A stretch of 64,000 bases of DNA from Dysgonomonas sp. Marseille-P4677 (GCF_016652235.1 NZ_JAEPKU010000005.1:1-64000), one strand, 5' to 3'; counted from the stretch's first letter, positions 8,823 to 19,726 are shown. Numbers and translations: made by a program. The notes: a model not told the origin generated them from the letters alone.

Positions 8823-9794
8823 TCAGTATGCTCTTTCTACAATATAATCGACAGTAATAGCTAGAGCGTCTCTTACTTCGGCATTAGGTACTGTGTTTAT
8901 TATATCTTCTGCTTGCGCCTTAAATTCTTCAATCTTTTGATAAGCATAGTCTATACCTCCATGCTCTTTGGCATAGTTTATTAACTTTTGAATATTTTCG
9001 TTAGTATAGTTATACGAATTTATAATGGTCAGTAGTTCCTTCTTCTCGTCTTCTTCTGCTCTACTAATGGCATATAGTAATGGGAGTGTGATCTTTCCTT
9101 CACGTATGTCGTTCCCTGTTGGTTTACCTATTGCATTTGTAAAATAGTCAAATATATCGTCCTTCAACTGGAAACATATTCCAAGTAGTTCTCCTAATAT
9201 TGTAAATTTATTTACATCCTCTTCCGAAGCATTTACAGACATTGCTCCCGTACGCATACATACCGACATAAGAGATGCTGTTTTCTTTTTTATTACTTCA
9301 AAATATTCTTTTTCATCAAGAATAAGTTCCTTAACCAGTGAAAGTTGATTGAGCTCACCTTCAGCCAGATTGCGGCCCAAATCTGATATGTTTGAAATAA
9401 TCTCCATATTACCGGTAAGTACACTTTTTATTAATGCAGTAGATAAGAAAAAGTCTCCCGCTAATACGGCCATCTTATTGTCATATATGGCATTGACAGA
9501 TGCCTCTCCTCTTCGTATTTTAGATTCATCGACCACATCGTCATGTATGAGGGATGCTGTATGTAGAAGCTCGACAGTGATAGCAGTTTGGTAAGTGGTT
9601 TCATTAATCTCACCAAATGCCTTTGCTGCTAATAATAACAAAATCGGACGTATTTTTTTTCCATCCGACTTCATTATATAATCGATAATTTCCTGTATTC
9701 TAGGATTATTACAAAAAACTGATTCTTTGTAATAACGATTGAATGTTTTTAATTCTTCCGCTACCGGTTTAGCTATGAGAAGCTTTTTGTCCAT
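8823..9794 (-). CDS. Polyprenyl diphosphate synthase (trans-isoprenyl type)
   Basis: This 323-residue enzyme condenses isopentenyl diphosphate onto an allylic primer, giving the long prenyl chain for menaquinone or a related product. The substrate-binding motifs are intact: G-K-K-I-R-P near residue 45, the first aspartate-rich motif D-D-V-V-D near residue 85, and the second, Q-L-K-D-D-I-F-D, near residue 212. The length and motifs match octaprenyl or related synthases; chain length cannot be read from the sequence. Small residues ahead of the first motif are consistent with a long product. It is divergent from polA and followed by miaA. Confidence 0.93.
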   Translation of the reverse strand: MDKKLLIAKPVAEELKTFNRYYKESVFCNNPRIQEIIDYIMKSDGKKIRPILLLLAAKAFGEINETTYQTAITVELLHTASLIHDDVVDESKIRRGEASVNAIYDNKMAVLAGDFFLSTALIKSVLTGNMEIISNISDLGRNLAEGELNQLSLVKELILDEKEYFEVIKKKTASLMSVCMRTGAMSVNASEEDVNKFTILGELLGICFQLKDDIFDYFTNAIGKPTGNDIREGKITLPLLYAISRAEEDEKKELLTIINSYNYTNENIQKLINYAKEHGGIDYAYQKIEEFKAQAEDIINTVPNAEVRDALAITVDYIVERAY

Positions 9795-10095
9795 GTCATA
9801 AATTAGTTGAAGTGCAAATTTAAAAATAATTCGGCGTTTAGCATTATTTATTTCTATATTTGAACGTAGATATGATAATATTTAGTCATATATTAAAGAA
9901 AACGCATAAACTTTTATTTTCTTGTGTTCGAAAATTCAATATCTTTTAACCCTAAATGTATAAATATATGAAGTTATATACAGAAACAGATAATTACTAA
10001 GTTTCTTTTTTATAAAATATATAGCCCATCATTTTTTCTCTTTTGTAGTTCACTGCTTTTTCCGTAACTTTCCACAGATTTTTTTAATTATTACA
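9795..10095. other. Divergent promoter region between the polyprenyl synthase gene and polA
   Basis: This 301-bp AT-rich spacer lies between two genes that point away from each other, so it must carry both promoters. I found no convincing gene, repeat or perfect TAnnTTTG box; T-rich tracts precede the polA start. Confidence 0.5.
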
Positions 10096-12891
10096 ATGAA
10101 ACTATTTCTATTAGACGCATATGCATTAATATACCGTTCATATTATGCTTTTATCAAAAGTCCCAGAGTTAATTCAAAAGGACAGAATACATCTGCTGTA
10201 TTTGGGTTTGTAAATACGTTGGAAGAACTTCTCCGTAAAGAAAATCCTACGCATATTGCAGTGGCGTTCGATCCTCCTGGCGGAACATTTCGTCACGATG
10301 CCTATGAGCAATATAAAGCTCAGAGGCAGGAAACCCCTGAAGATATCCGCGCTGCTGTACCAATTATAAAGGAAATAATTGCAGCTTACAATATTAAAGA
10401 ACTGGAGGTTCCCCGCTATGAAGCCGATGATGTGATTGGCACGATAGCTAAAAAAGCAGAAAAGGAAAAATTTGACGTGTATATGATGACTCCCGATAAA
10501 GATTACGGGCAGTTGACCAGCGATCATATATTCATGTATAAACCAAAGTTTGCAGGTACAGGCTTCGATACATTAGATGCTAAGGCGATCATGGAAAAAT
10601 ATGAGCTTACCTCGCCGGAGCAAATGATTGATTTACTCGGATTGATGGGTGATGCTTCGGATAATATACCGGGATGTCCGGGAGTAGGGCCTAAGACCGC
10701 TCAAAAGTTATTAGCTGAATACGGAACTATTGAAAATCTGCTTGAGAATACAGAAAATATAAAAGGTACACTGAAGTTGAGGTTGGAAGAATGCAAAGAG
10801 CAGATTATCTTCTCTAAATTTTTGGCAACGATCAAAACAGACGTCCCTGTAGAATTTCATAAAGATGAATTTAAGCGTAAAGAAATAGATGCGGAAAAAC
10901 TATCTGCCTTATTCGAAGAACTTGAATTCAGAACATTGATAAATCGTGTGTTGAAAAAGGATGGAACACCTGCTAATCCTGTCCGAATAACAACTACCCA
11001 TGAAGCTATTCAAGGAGATTTATTTGCCGAGTTGCTTCCCCCGTCGGATCAAAATATAGATATAAATAGTTATTCCGGTTTGCAAGAATTGAAGGATATT
11101 CCACATGAATATCATTTGATAGAAAAAGAAGAGGAAATTATTGATCTTGTTTCGAAGTTGAGTAAACAAGAATTTTGTTGTTTCGATACTGAGACTACAG
11201 GTCTTGATCCTAATGTGAGTGAACTGGTAGGCATGTCATTCTCTTTTAAAGAAGGAGAGGCTTATTATGTCCCTGTTCCGGCCGATTTTGAAGAGGCACG
11301 AAAGATTGTTGAGCAATTTCGTGTTTTTTTCGAAAATGAAAAAATAGAAAAGATAGGACAAAATATAAAATACGATATTATTGTACTAAAGAAGTATAAT
11401 ATACACGTTCGTGGAAAACTTTTCGATACGATGATCGCACATTATCTGATCAATCCTGAATTGAGGCATAATATGGACTATATGGCCGAAACTTATCTTA
11501 AATATAGGACTATCCATATTGATGAGCTGATAGGATCTAGAGGTAAGAACCAGTTGAATATGCGTAGCCTCCGTCCCGAACAGATAAAAGACTATGCATG
11601 TGAAGATGCCGATATAACACTGAAGTTGAAGTTTATTCTCGAGAAAGCAATACAGAAACAGGACTTGGGTAATTTATTATATGAAATAGAATTACCATTG
11701 ATTTATGTACTTGCCGATATGGAATATACAGGTGTAAAGTTAGATAAGAGTGCTTTAAGTGAATACTCCAAAAAACTGACATTACAATTACAAAATATAG
11801 AATCGGATATTTATAGAGCTGCTGAGCAAGAATTTAATATCAATTCGGCGAAACAAGTGGGAGAAATACTCTTCGATAAGCTAAAAATCGTGGATAAACC
11901 CAAGAAGACGAAGACCGGGCAATATGTAACCAGTGAGGAAACATTGGAGAGTATGAAGGACACCCATCCTATTGTTGGGCAGATCTTGGAATATCGTGGG
12001 TTGAAAAAACTATTAAGTACTTATATCGATGCTTTGCCTCTATTAGTGAGTCCGTTAGATGGAAAACTGCATACGTCATATAACCAGACAGTTACTGCGA
12101 CGGGGCGTTTGAGCTCAAGCAATCCTAACTTACAAAATATTCCGATCCGTGAAGATCAAGGTCGGGAAATCCGAAAGGCTTTTATAGCTGATGAAGGATG
12201 TGTATTCTTCTCTGCTGACTATTCTCAGATCGAACTTCGTATTATGGCACATTTGAGTCAAGACCCAAATATGGTTGATGCGTTCAACGAAGGAGAAGAT
12301 ATTCATGCTGCCACAGCTGCCAAAATATATAAGCTACCAATAAATGAAGTTACTAGCGATATGCGTCGCAAGGCTAAAACAGCAAACTTTGGTATTATTT
12401 ATGGTATTTCGGTTTTTGGCTTAGCCGAACGGTTGACTATACCTCGTGGAGAAGCAAAAGAACTGATTGATGGTTATTTCGATACTTATCCTAAAGTAAA
12501 AGAATATATGGATAAGAGTATTGCTGTTGCACGTGAAAAGAATTATGTAGAAACAGTATTCGGGCGTAAACGCTTTCTCCCTGATATTAATTCACGAAAT
12601 GCAACGGTGCGTGGTTATGCCGAACGAAATGCGATAAATGCACCTATACAAGGTAGTGCAGCCGATATTATCAAAGTCGCAATGAATCATATCTTCGATC
12701 GTTTTAATCGTGAAAATATTAAGTCTAAAATGATTCTTCAAGTGCACGATGAGTTAAATTTCAACGTATTTGAAGATGAGTTAGATCGAGTTCGAAAGAT
12801 TGTTATAGAAGAAATGGAAAACGCTTATAAGCTTATTGTTCCATTAAAAGCTGATTGTGGCAAAGGAAAAAATTGGCTGGAAGCACATTGA
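10096..12891 (+). CDS. polA: DNA polymerase I
   Basis: The 931-residue protein has all three Pol I domains. The 5' nuclease (about 1-290) has Y-E-A-D-D-V and G-D-A-S-D-N-I-P-G. The 3'-5' exonuclease (about 345-540) keeps its metal ligands: F-D-T-E-T-T-G-L, Q-N-I-K-Y-D and Y-A-C-E-D, so proofreading should be active. The polymerase domain has motif A (D-Y-S-Q-I-E-L-R), motif B (R-R-K-A-K-T-A-N-F-G-I-I-Y-G) and motif C (V-H-D-E-L). It fills gaps during repair and removes Okazaki primers. The array of membrane proteins starts about 80 bases downstream on the same strand. Confidence 0.98.
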   Translation: MKLFLLDAYALIYRSYYAFIKSPRVNSKGQNTSAVFGFVNTLEELLRKENPTHIAVAFDPPGGTFRHDAYEQYKAQRQETPEDIRAAVPIIKEIIAAYNIKELEVPRYEADDVIGTIAKKAEKEKFDVYMMTPDKDYGQLTSDHIFMYKPKFAGTGFDTLDAKAIMEKYELTSPEQMIDLLGLMGDASDNIPGCPGVGPKTAQKLLAEYGTIENLLENTENIKGTLKLRLEECKEQIIFSKFLATIKTDVPVEFHKDEFKRKEIDAEKLSALFEELEFRTLINRVLKKDGTPANPVRITTTHEAIQGDLFAELLPPSDQNIDINSYSGLQELKDIPHEYHLIEKEEEIIDLVSKLSKQEFCCFDTETTGLDPNVSELVGMSFSFKEGEAYYVPVPADFEEARKIVEQFRVFFENEKIEKIGQNIKYDIIVLKKYNIHVRGKLFDTMIAHYLINPELRHNMDYMAETYLKYRTIHIDELIGSRGKNQLNMRSLRPEQIKDYACEDADITLKLKFILEKAIQKQDLGNLLYEIELPLIYVLADMEYTGVKLDKSALSEYSKKLTLQLQNIESDIYRAAEQEFNINSAKQVGEILFDKLKIVDKPKKTKTGQYVTSEETLESMKDTHPIVGQILEYRGLKKLLSTYIDALPLLVSPLDGKLHTSYNQTVTATGRLSSSNPNLQNIPIREDQGREIRKAFIADEGCVFFSADYSQIELRIMAHLSQDPNMVDAFNEGEDIHAATAAKIYKLPINEVTSDMRRKAKTANFGIIYGISVFGLAERLTIPRGEAKELIDGYFDTYPKVKEYMDKSIAVAREKNYVETVFGRKRFLPDINSRNATVRGYAERNAINAPIQGSAADIIKVAMNHIFDRFNRENIKSKMILQVHDELNFNVFEDELDRVRKIVIEEMENAYKLIVPLKADCGKGKNWLEAH

Positions 12892-12971
12892 TCTTTTGGA
12901 ATGAAACTATTAATTTTACAAAACTGTACTCTGATTTTCTGGTTTTTATAACTATTGATTGAAGAGTGGAT

Positions 12972-14693
12972 ATGAATATAGAAAATACTCTGAATAATAT
13001 GCAACATAACAAAAAGAGCCAATACTGGATATTTTTCTCAGTATTGGTTTTTCTTGCATTATTTATGATGTGGTGCTTTGGCTCATCATCTTCTTATTCG
13101 GGCTATGATTTCACTTTTCATTACAGGAGGCTGTACACTTTAGCAGATGCCTTACAGCATGGAATTTATCCTTCTTTTTATGTTGATTTTAGTAATGTTG
13201 ATGGCTATGGCTACTTTACTAAAGGCTTTTATTCGGATATTATTCTCGTACCTTTTGCTCTTGTAGCAATCTTTTCGAATATATATTTTGCTTATGATGC
13301 AATGATATTCACCATGACAGTTTTATGTGGGGTATTTATGTATCATACAATAAGGGTGATATACAAAAGCTCTTATGCAGCATCACTTAGTGCTATTCTT
13401 TATACTTTTGCCGTTTACAGACTGTATGATATATATCAGCGGGCTGCATTAGCTGAGGCTCTGTCATTCACTTTCCTACCAATTGTTTTTCTCGGATTAT
13501 ATTATGTAATAAAAGGGGATTACCGAAAATGGTATGTACTTGCTATTGGCTATAGCTTACTTATTTATACTCATGCAATAGCATCGGTATTGATGTTTGT
13601 GACATTGATTATTTTGGTATTTATCTATTATAAATCTTTCTTGAAAGAGCCTAAACGTATCTTGTACCTTGTTTTGGCAGGTGTGGTAACAGTTGTTCTT
13701 ACTGCTTACTATACATTCCCGATGCTGGAACAATTGTCATCAAATTCTTTTTATCTTGATTCGCGGAGCCCGGGAGGAGGGGCCGGTTATGGAAAAGTTG
13801 GTTTCGACTATATTTTGTGGGGATTTATCAGTGGTATTGCCTATCCTCATAGGGAACTCTGGACAGGAATAGGGGTTATTCTCACTCTTGTTGTGTTTTT
13901 ACGTTTCTTTGTTCCTAAAAATAAATCACAGCTATTACGTAGCGTAGATATAGGAGTTATAATCGGAATATGTTTTATTATTGCTATATCCCGTATTTTT
14001 CCATGGGGCCGTTTTCCTTTTAGCTTGTTAGGATTTATACAATATCCATGGCGGTTATATGAATTTGTAAGTTTCTTCTTTGCTGTTGCAGGAGGATATT
14101 ATGTATCTTTAGTGTTTACTAAGCATAATCAGCGCTTTGTGGTTTCTATTGTTTTTATTGTAGCTACAATGGCAACCACATATATCCAGAGTGAGAATTA
14201 TAAATCGCTTGATCTTAATGGAGGAGTTCTTACTCAGGCAAGAGCCTCTTTGGTAGAGCCAAACTATGAGAATGGGTATAATCTGATAGGACGAGAGTAT
14301 TTGCCCTCCAAGTTGATCGATATATCCTATATTCGAGATAGGAAAGAAAAAGTTGATTTTAGAAATGAAGATACTCAAATAGAGAATTTAAGAAGAGAAT
14401 ACAATACAACGCTATTTAGTGTGTTGGTAAATAAAATCGATACTTTAGAACTTCCTCTTCTTTATTATTACGGATATAGTGTAACTTTGAACGGTGAAAA
14501 ACTTCCCGTATATCAAAGTGATCTTGGGTTAGTTGAGGTTATAACGGATGAATCGGGGGAAATAGAAGCATATTACGGAGGTACGACTTTACAGAAAACG
14601 AGCTTGTATATATCATTGATTGGTCTTTTGATTTTATGTGTATACATTTACATCCCTCAGGGTGCAAGACGAATAAATAATGGAACTATTTAA
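12972..14693 (+). CDS. GT-C-like multi-membrane protein (PTPS_related/YfhO-like), array member 1
   Basis: This is the first of five tandem paralogues. I chose the ATG at 12972 over a GTG at 12966 because it aligns with the starts of the sister genes. The 573-residue protein has about ten hydrophobic segments. After the first is a loop with G-Y-D-F-T-F-H-Y-R-R, whose aspartate (about residue 46) is where GT-C glycosyltransferases keep an acidic catalytic residue. G-Y-G-Y-F-T-K-G-F-Y follows. A soluble segment after the last internal helix ends in L-P-L-L-Y-Y-Y-G-Y, like the tail of YfhO-type proteins, before one more helix. Annotation pipelines call such proteins 6-pyruvoyl-tetrahydropterin synthase-related, which is only a name. 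A lipid-linked sugar transferase is plausible but unproven. Confidence 0.75.
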   Translation: MNIENTLNNMQHNKKSQYWIFFSVLVFLALFMMWCFGSSSSYSGYDFTFHYRRLYTLADALQHGIYPSFYVDFSNVDGYGYFTKGFYSDIILVPFALVAIFSNIYFAYDAMIFTMTVLCGVFMYHTIRVIYKSSYAASLSAILYTFAVYRLYDIYQRAALAEALSFTFLPIVFLGLYYVIKGDYRKWYVLAIGYSLLIYTHAIASVLMFVTLIILVFIYYKSFLKEPKRILYLVLAGVVTVVLTAYYTFPMLEQLSSNSFYLDSRSPGGGAGYGKVGFDYILWGFISGIAYPHRELWTGIGVILTLVVFLRFFVPKNKSQLLRSVDIGVIIGICFIIAISRIFPWGRFPFSLLGFIQYPWRLYEFVSFFFAVAGGYYVSLVFTKHNQRFVVSIVFIVATMATTYIQSENYKSLDLNGGVLTQARASLVEPNYENGYNLIGREYLPSKLIDISYIRDRKEKVDFRNEDTQIENLRREYNTTLFSVLVNKIDTLELPLLYYYGYSVTLNGEKLPVYQSDLGLVEVITDESGEIEAYYGGTTLQKTSLYISLIGLLILCVYIYIPQGARRINNGTI

Positions 14694-16365
14694 CTTGTTG
14701 GATAGAATAGTAGCGAATAAGAAAAGCCATTTTTGGCTGTTCTTTGTCATATTGGTGTTTCTTACGCTGATAATGATGTATTTTTATCAACCTCTTTGTC
14801 CGGGGCAGGATTTCTTCTTTCATTACAGACGTTTGCAAGCATTGATGGACGGACTTAAAGCAAGTCCTTGGCTTATATATATCGATTATAATGCTATTGA
14901 TGGATACGGCTACTTTTCGAAAGCTTTTTATCCTGACTTCGCATTGATTCCTTTCGCCTTGATAGGCAATATCACAAATATTGAATTTGCATATCAGTTC
15001 ATGGTATTTACTATGACTATGCTATGCGGAGTATTTACTTATATAACTGTAAATTATATTTATAAAAATTCGTTTGCTGCTTCTATTAGTGCATTACTCT
15101 ATACATTTGCCGTTTACAGGCTACTCGATTTATACCATCGTGCAGCACTTGGCGAAACTCTAACTTTTACATTCATTCCGATTGTATTTCTTGGGCTTTA
15201 CTATATTATAAAAGGAGATTATAAGAAGTGGTATCTGTTAACTATTGGCTTTAGCCTGATGATATTTACACATCTCATATCATCGGTTCTTATGCTGATA
15301 ACATCGGTAATCTTCCTTCTGATATACTACAAGTCGCTGCTCAAAGAGCCGAAGCGTTTCATCTATCTAATAATAGCAGGTATTGTTACTCTGGTTGTGA
15401 CAGCCTACTACCTTTATCCGATGCTGGAGCAGATGGTCTCGAATACGTTCTACTATGAAAGTCATAATCTTATGGCGAAAACTGAAGATTCAGCCTTACC
15501 GTTTCACTGGATTATTTGGGGGATGTTTTCAGGAGTGATTGCTCCTGCCCAAATCTTTGTTCCGGGAGTGGGATTATTATTAACGTGTTCTATTGCTTTG
15601 AGAATATTTGTATATGGCAAATCAGCCGAACTGAGAAGTATTGATCTCTGTGTAATTATAGGATTAGCTTATATCGTAGCCTCTTCACCCATATTCCCAT
15701 GGACTATTTTTCCATTCAGTATGCTGAATTTTATACAAATGCCATGGAGATTATTTGAATTTTCGTGTTTCTTCTTTGCTATAGGAGGAGGATATTATTT
15801 GTCACAAATATTGAAAAGTAATAAACGACTGCTTTTTGGTGGATGCGTTATTGCCTTTACCATTGTGCTTGTTATGGCTAATGATGCTAAAATGTATAGG
15901 ATGTATCGTTGCGGTAGGCCTATAACACAGATTGCATCCTTTAATAATGATTATCATCTCGGTGGTTTAGAATATATTCCGTCTAAAGTACCGTCAATCG
16001 AATATATACATCAAAGAGGAGACAGTATAATAGTGGATAATGAATCGACAAATATATCTAGTTTCACGAAGATAGCATCTGTTACAGGTTTTGACATAAG
16101 CATAGATAAACCCGATACTGCCGAACTTCCTCTTATATACTATAAAGGATATACAGCAAAGTTAGATAATATGGATATGCCTGTATCGGAAAGTGAAAAT
16201 GGGTTGGTACAGCTTCAAATAGTACAATCAGGTCATATAGAAGTTTCTTATGAGGGTACTGTCATTCAAAAGATTAGTTATTTTGTAACTATTATTGGCA
16301 TTGTTGGATTGTGTATCTACATATTTATGCAAAGAAGAAAGATTAAGCAAACTGTGAATAAATGA
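14680..16365 (+). CDS. GT-C-like multi-membrane protein, array member 2
   Basis: The 561-residue paralogue overlaps the end of member 1 by 14 bases. It keeps the family pattern: a cytoplasmic start (N-K-K-S-H-F-W-L-F-F), first helix, then P-G-Q-D-F-F-F-H-Y-R-R with the aspartate at residue 44, G-Y-G-Y-F-S-K-A-F-Y-P-D, about ten membrane segments, F-P-W-T-I-F-P-F before a late helix, and a soluble tail with L-P-L-I-Y-Y-K-G-Y. It looks most like member 3. The shared scaffold with varied outer loops suggests the same chemistry on different acceptors; that is inference. Confidence 0.75.
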   Translation: MELFNLLDRIVANKKSHFWLFFVILVFLTLIMMYFYQPLCPGQDFFFHYRRLQALMDGLKASPWLIYIDYNAIDGYGYFSKAFYPDFALIPFALIGNITNIEFAYQFMVFTMTMLCGVFTYITVNYIYKNSFAASISALLYTFAVYRLLDLYHRAALGETLTFTFIPIVFLGLYYIIKGDYKKWYLLTIGFSLMIFTHLISSVLMLITSVIFLLIYYKSLLKEPKRFIYLIIAGIVTLVVTAYYLYPMLEQMVSNTFYYESHNLMAKTEDSALPFHWIIWGMFSGVIAPAQIFVPGVGLLLTCSIALRIFVYGKSAELRSIDLCVIIGLAYIVASSPIFPWTIFPFSMLNFIQMPWRLFEFSCFFFAIGGGYYLSQILKSNKRLLFGGCVIAFTIVLVMANDAKMYRMYRCGRPITQIASFNNDYHLGGLEYIPSKVPSIEYIHQRGDSIIVDNESTNISSFTKIASVTGFDISIDKPDTAELPLIYYKGYTAKLDNMDMPVSESENGLVQLQIVQSGHIEVSYEGTVIQKISYFVTIIGIVGLCIYIFMQRRKIKQTVNK

Positions 16366-18047
16366 AACAAATAGATACTATTTTGAATAGAATCGCTTCG
16401 AGTAGGAAAGCCCAATTTTGGCTCTTCTTTACCTTATTGGGTCTTCTTTCGGTAACAATGGTCTATTTATATTCTCCATTTTGCCCCGGACACGATTCTT
16501 ATTTTCATTTCAGACGCTTGGAGGCTTTAATGGATGGACTTAAGGTTAGTCCTTTCCTTATCTATACTGACTATTCTGCTATTGAAGGTTATGGCTATTT
16601 CACAAAGGGTTTTTATCCTGATTTTGTACTGATTCCATTTGCTTTTATAGGTAATCTGACAAATCTTGATTTTGCTTATCAGTTTATGTTGTTTACAATG
16701 ACTGTCTTTTGTGGAATCTTTACATATCTCTCTGTGAATCGAATATACAAAAATACTTATGCAGCAGCGATATCCGCATTACTTTATACATTTGCTATAT
16801 ATCGTTTACTCGATATATATCATCGGGGGGCATTGGGAGAAGCTTTATCTTTTACATTTATACCCATTGTATTTTGGGGGATTTATGAAATAGTGAAAGG
16901 CGATTATCGCAAATGGTATATTATCACTATTGGTTTCAGTCTCCTTATTTTTACACATGCTATTGCAACACTTCTGATGTTTGTCACTACTGTGATATTC
17001 TTACTCATTTATTACAAATCATTTGTCAGAGAGCCCAAGCGGATACTATACCTAATTCTTGCAGGGGTATTTACTATTCCTATTGTGAGTTGTTTTCTTT
17101 TTCCGATGATAGAGCAGTTACTTTCCAATACGTTTTATTATCAGACAAATCCTTTAATGAAGATCAAAGATAATTTACTAGGAACTTATTCTATCTTTTG
17201 GGGACTGTTTAGCGGTATTGTTTATCCCGAACGGAAATTTATTCCCGGAACAGGTTTGCTACTTACCTGCGCTATTGTTCTAAGACTGTTTGTATATGGA
17301 AAGTCGATTCGGTTGAGGAGTGCCGATATATGCGTGTTGATTGGTCTTATTTATATTTTTGCTTCTTCTTATCTATTTCCATGGCAACTTTTCCCTTTCA
17401 ATAAATTATTTATTATTCAAATCCCATGGAGACTGTATGAGTTTTCCAGTTTTTTGTTTGCCGTAGCAAGTGGATATTATTTGTCTTTGATATTGCAGTC
17501 GAATACACGTCGATTTATGGCAGGTGGAGTGCTTGTTATTTGTACGATTGTTATGATGTCTAATGATGCAAAGATGTATCACGATGTGCGGTGTAGTCTT
17601 GGTATTGTACGCGAATCGACATTTGAAAATAATTATCACCTTATAGGCCTTGAGTATTTACCTGTAAAAGTTCCATCTATAGAATATCTTGCAGAAAGGG
17701 GAGATGATATAATATCAATGCAGCCGGGAACAAGTATTACTGACTTTGGAAGAAATAAGGAGGTTGTCTCATTCGGTGTAAATACTAATGAAAATGAAAT
17801 ACTAGAATTACCTCTAATATACTATAAAGGATATACAGCAAAATTAAATAACAATTCTCTTGTTGTTTCCGAAAGTAATAATGGCCTGGTTCAGGTATCA
17901 ATTAACGAGTCTGGTTATGTAGAGGTGTATTACGAGGGTACGATTCTTCAAAAAATAAGTTGGTTAATTACTTTATTTAGTATTTTGAGCCTTTGTGCAT
18001 ATATCTTTATGCTCAAGAGGAATAAAGTGAATCCGATAGAAAAATGA
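16362..18047 (+). CDS. GT-C-like multi-membrane protein, array member 3
   Basis: The 561-residue paralogue starts in a 4-base ATGA overlap with member 2, which suggests translational coupling. The conserved first outer loop reads P-G-H-D-S-Y-F-H-F-R-R. The G-Y-G-Y-F-T-K-G-F-Y-P-D segment, the R-A/G-A-L-G-E motif in the helix-4 region and the L-P-L-I-Y-Y-K-G-Y tail are all present. There is no frameshift or stop, and the length equals that of its neighbours, so the copy is probably functional. Confidence 0.75.
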   Translation: MKQIDTILNRIASSRKAQFWLFFTLLGLLSVTMVYLYSPFCPGHDSYFHFRRLEALMDGLKVSPFLIYTDYSAIEGYGYFTKGFYPDFVLIPFAFIGNLTNLDFAYQFMLFTMTVFCGIFTYLSVNRIYKNTYAAAISALLYTFAIYRLLDIYHRGALGEALSFTFIPIVFWGIYEIVKGDYRKWYIITIGFSLLIFTHAIATLLMFVTTVIFLLIYYKSFVREPKRILYLILAGVFTIPIVSCFLFPMIEQLLSNTFYYQTNPLMKIKDNLLGTYSIFWGLFSGIVYPERKFIPGTGLLLTCAIVLRLFVYGKSIRLRSADICVLIGLIYIFASSYLFPWQLFPFNKLFIIQIPWRLYEFSSFLFAVASGYYLSLILQSNTRRFMAGGVLVICTIVMMSNDAKMYHDVRCSLGIVRESTFENNYHLIGLEYLPVKVPSIEYLAERGDDIISMQPGTSITDFGRNKEVVSFGVNTNENEILELPLIYYKGYTAKLNNNSLVVSESNNGLVQVSINESGYVEVYYEGTILQKISWLITLFSILSLCAYIFMLKRNKVNPIEK

Positions 18048-19726
18048 ATAGTTTGGATAATATAAAAAATAGGAAATACGATTATTATATATTTCTTGTC
18101 GTATTATTTGTCTTATCTCTGTTTATGGTCTGTTTGTCTGGGCCGGTATCAGAATATGCAGGACATGACTATTTTTTCAATATTCGTCGTTTTGATGTAT
18201 TGATACAGGCTCTACAAGACCGGACTTATCCTATCTATATAGATTATAAAGCCTTAGAAGGTTATGGTTATTTTACAAAAGGATTTTATCCCGATCTGAT
18301 CATTCTACCTTTCGCTGTTTTGGGGATCTTTATCGGAACTATATCAGCTTATAATGCAATGATCTTCGTAATGACATTCTTATGTGGACTTTTTACTTAT
18401 AAGGCTGTAAATGTCATTTTTAAAGAATCCTTTGTTGCATCTATTAGTGCTATCTTATATACTTTTTCAGCTTATCATCTTTTCGATTGGTATAATAGAG
18501 CCGCACTTGGTGAATCTCTTTCGTTTACTTTCCTTCCTATTGCATTCCTAGGACTTTATCATATTATAAAAGGAAATTACAAGAAATGGTATATACTAAC
18601 AATCGGTTATAGCCTACTTATTTATACCCATTTGTTATCGTCCGTTCTTACTTTTATTACACTTTTTCTCATTGTAATATTATGCTATAGGCCTTTATTG
18701 AAAGAGCCTAGACGTATTGTTTATTTGTTATTAGCAGCAATTATAACTTTACCTATTGTAGGCAGTTATATATTTCCGATGTTAGAACAGATGATGTCCA
18801 ATACCTTTTATTATAGTATAAAGGAAAATATTACAGGACAAACAAAACTGAGTTTTACCGATCTTGGCTGGGGATTCCTTAGTGGCATTGCTTATCCTAA
18901 AACTCAAAATATGGCTGGAACAGGGCCTTTGATAATTATATTAGTATCTCTGCGTCTGTTTGTTAAGGATAAAAAACCGCCAATGAGAATAGCTGATTTT
19001 TGTATTCTGATAGGAGTCCTTCTGCTTATAATGTCCTCCGGAATTTTTCCATGGGGACGCTTGCCTCTCGGATTTATTCAGTTTCCGTGGCGTTTGTATG
19101 AGTTTATCATATTCTTTCTAGCTATTGGTGGTGCATATTATCTTTCGGTTATTCTAAAAGACAGAAGGCAGTATATTATTGCAAGCGCAGGGATTATTCT
19201 CTTTACTTTAGCTGTTTTCTTTGTAAATAATAATAATTATAAATATTGGCAGTCACTTGCAAAAAGTGAGGCCCCGCATTGGTTTACAGGGATTGCCTCA
19301 GTTGATAACGAGTATTATCTGGGCGGATTGGAGTATCTTCCCGTAAAGGTACCTTCTCATAATTATATACACGAAAGGGGTGATAGTATAGGAGCACAGT
19401 ATATAGGTACGAAAGTATCAGATATTTTCAGAAAAGGAAAGGCTATATCTTTCGATATAAAAGTAACAGATATTGATATAATAGAACTGCCTTTAGTTTA
19501 TTACAAAGGCTATAAGGCATATCTCAATAGAAAAGAAGTTTTAGTTGAAGAAAGTGAAAAAGGTTTAGTTCAGATACCGGTTCATGAATCAGGAAAGGTT
19601 TCGGTTTTCTATGTAGGAACAATTTTACAAGAAGTAAGTTGGTATATTAGTATAATTAGTATTTTAGCCTTGATAGTATACATATGTTTTGACAAAAGGA
19701 GAAAGAAAACTATAAAGAATGAATAA
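18044..19726 (+). CDS. GT-C-like multi-membrane protein, array member 4
   Basis: The 560-residue paralogue overlaps member 3 by 4 bases (ATGA). The first outer loop is A-G-H-D-Y-F-F-N-I-R-R, so the histidine after the aspartate in its sisters is replaced by asparagine while the aspartate and the R-R pair remain. The G-Y-G-Y-F-T-K-G-F-Y-P-D motif, F-P-W-G-R-L-P before a late helix and the L-P-L-V-Y-Y-K-G-Y tail are conserved. It is more divergent from members 2 and 3 than they are from each other. Confidence 0.75.
   Translation: MNSLDNIKNRKYDYYIFLVVLFVLSLFMVCLSGPVSEYAGHDYFFNIRRFDVLIQALQDRTYPIYIDYKALEGYGYFTKGFYPDLIILPFAVLGIFIGTISAYNAMIFVMTFLCGLFTYKAVNVIFKESFVASISAILYTFSAYHLFDWYNRAALGESLSFTFLPIAFLGLYHIIKGNYKKWYILTIGYSLLIYTHLLSSVLTFITLFLIVILCYRPLLKEPRRIVYLLLAAIITLPIVGSYIFPMLEQMMSNTFYYSIKENITGQTKLSFTDLGWGFLSGIAYPKTQNMAGTGPLIIILVSLRLFVKDKKPPMRIADFCILIGVLLLIMSSGIFPWGRLPLGFIQFPWRLYEFIIFFLAIGGAYYLSVILKDRRQYIIASAGIILFTLAVFFVNNNNYKYWQSLAKSEAPHWFTGIASVDNEYYLGGLEYLPVKVPSHNYIHERGDSIGAQYIGTKVSDIFRKGKAISFDIKVTDIDIIELPLVYYKGYKAYLNRKEVLVEESEKGLVQIPVHESGKVSVFYVGTILQEVSWYISIISILALIVYICFDKRRKKTIKNE

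Noticed and set aside
12966-12972. GTG start for the first array member
   Set aside because: The ATG at 12972 aligns with the starts of the sister genes and needs no rare start codon.
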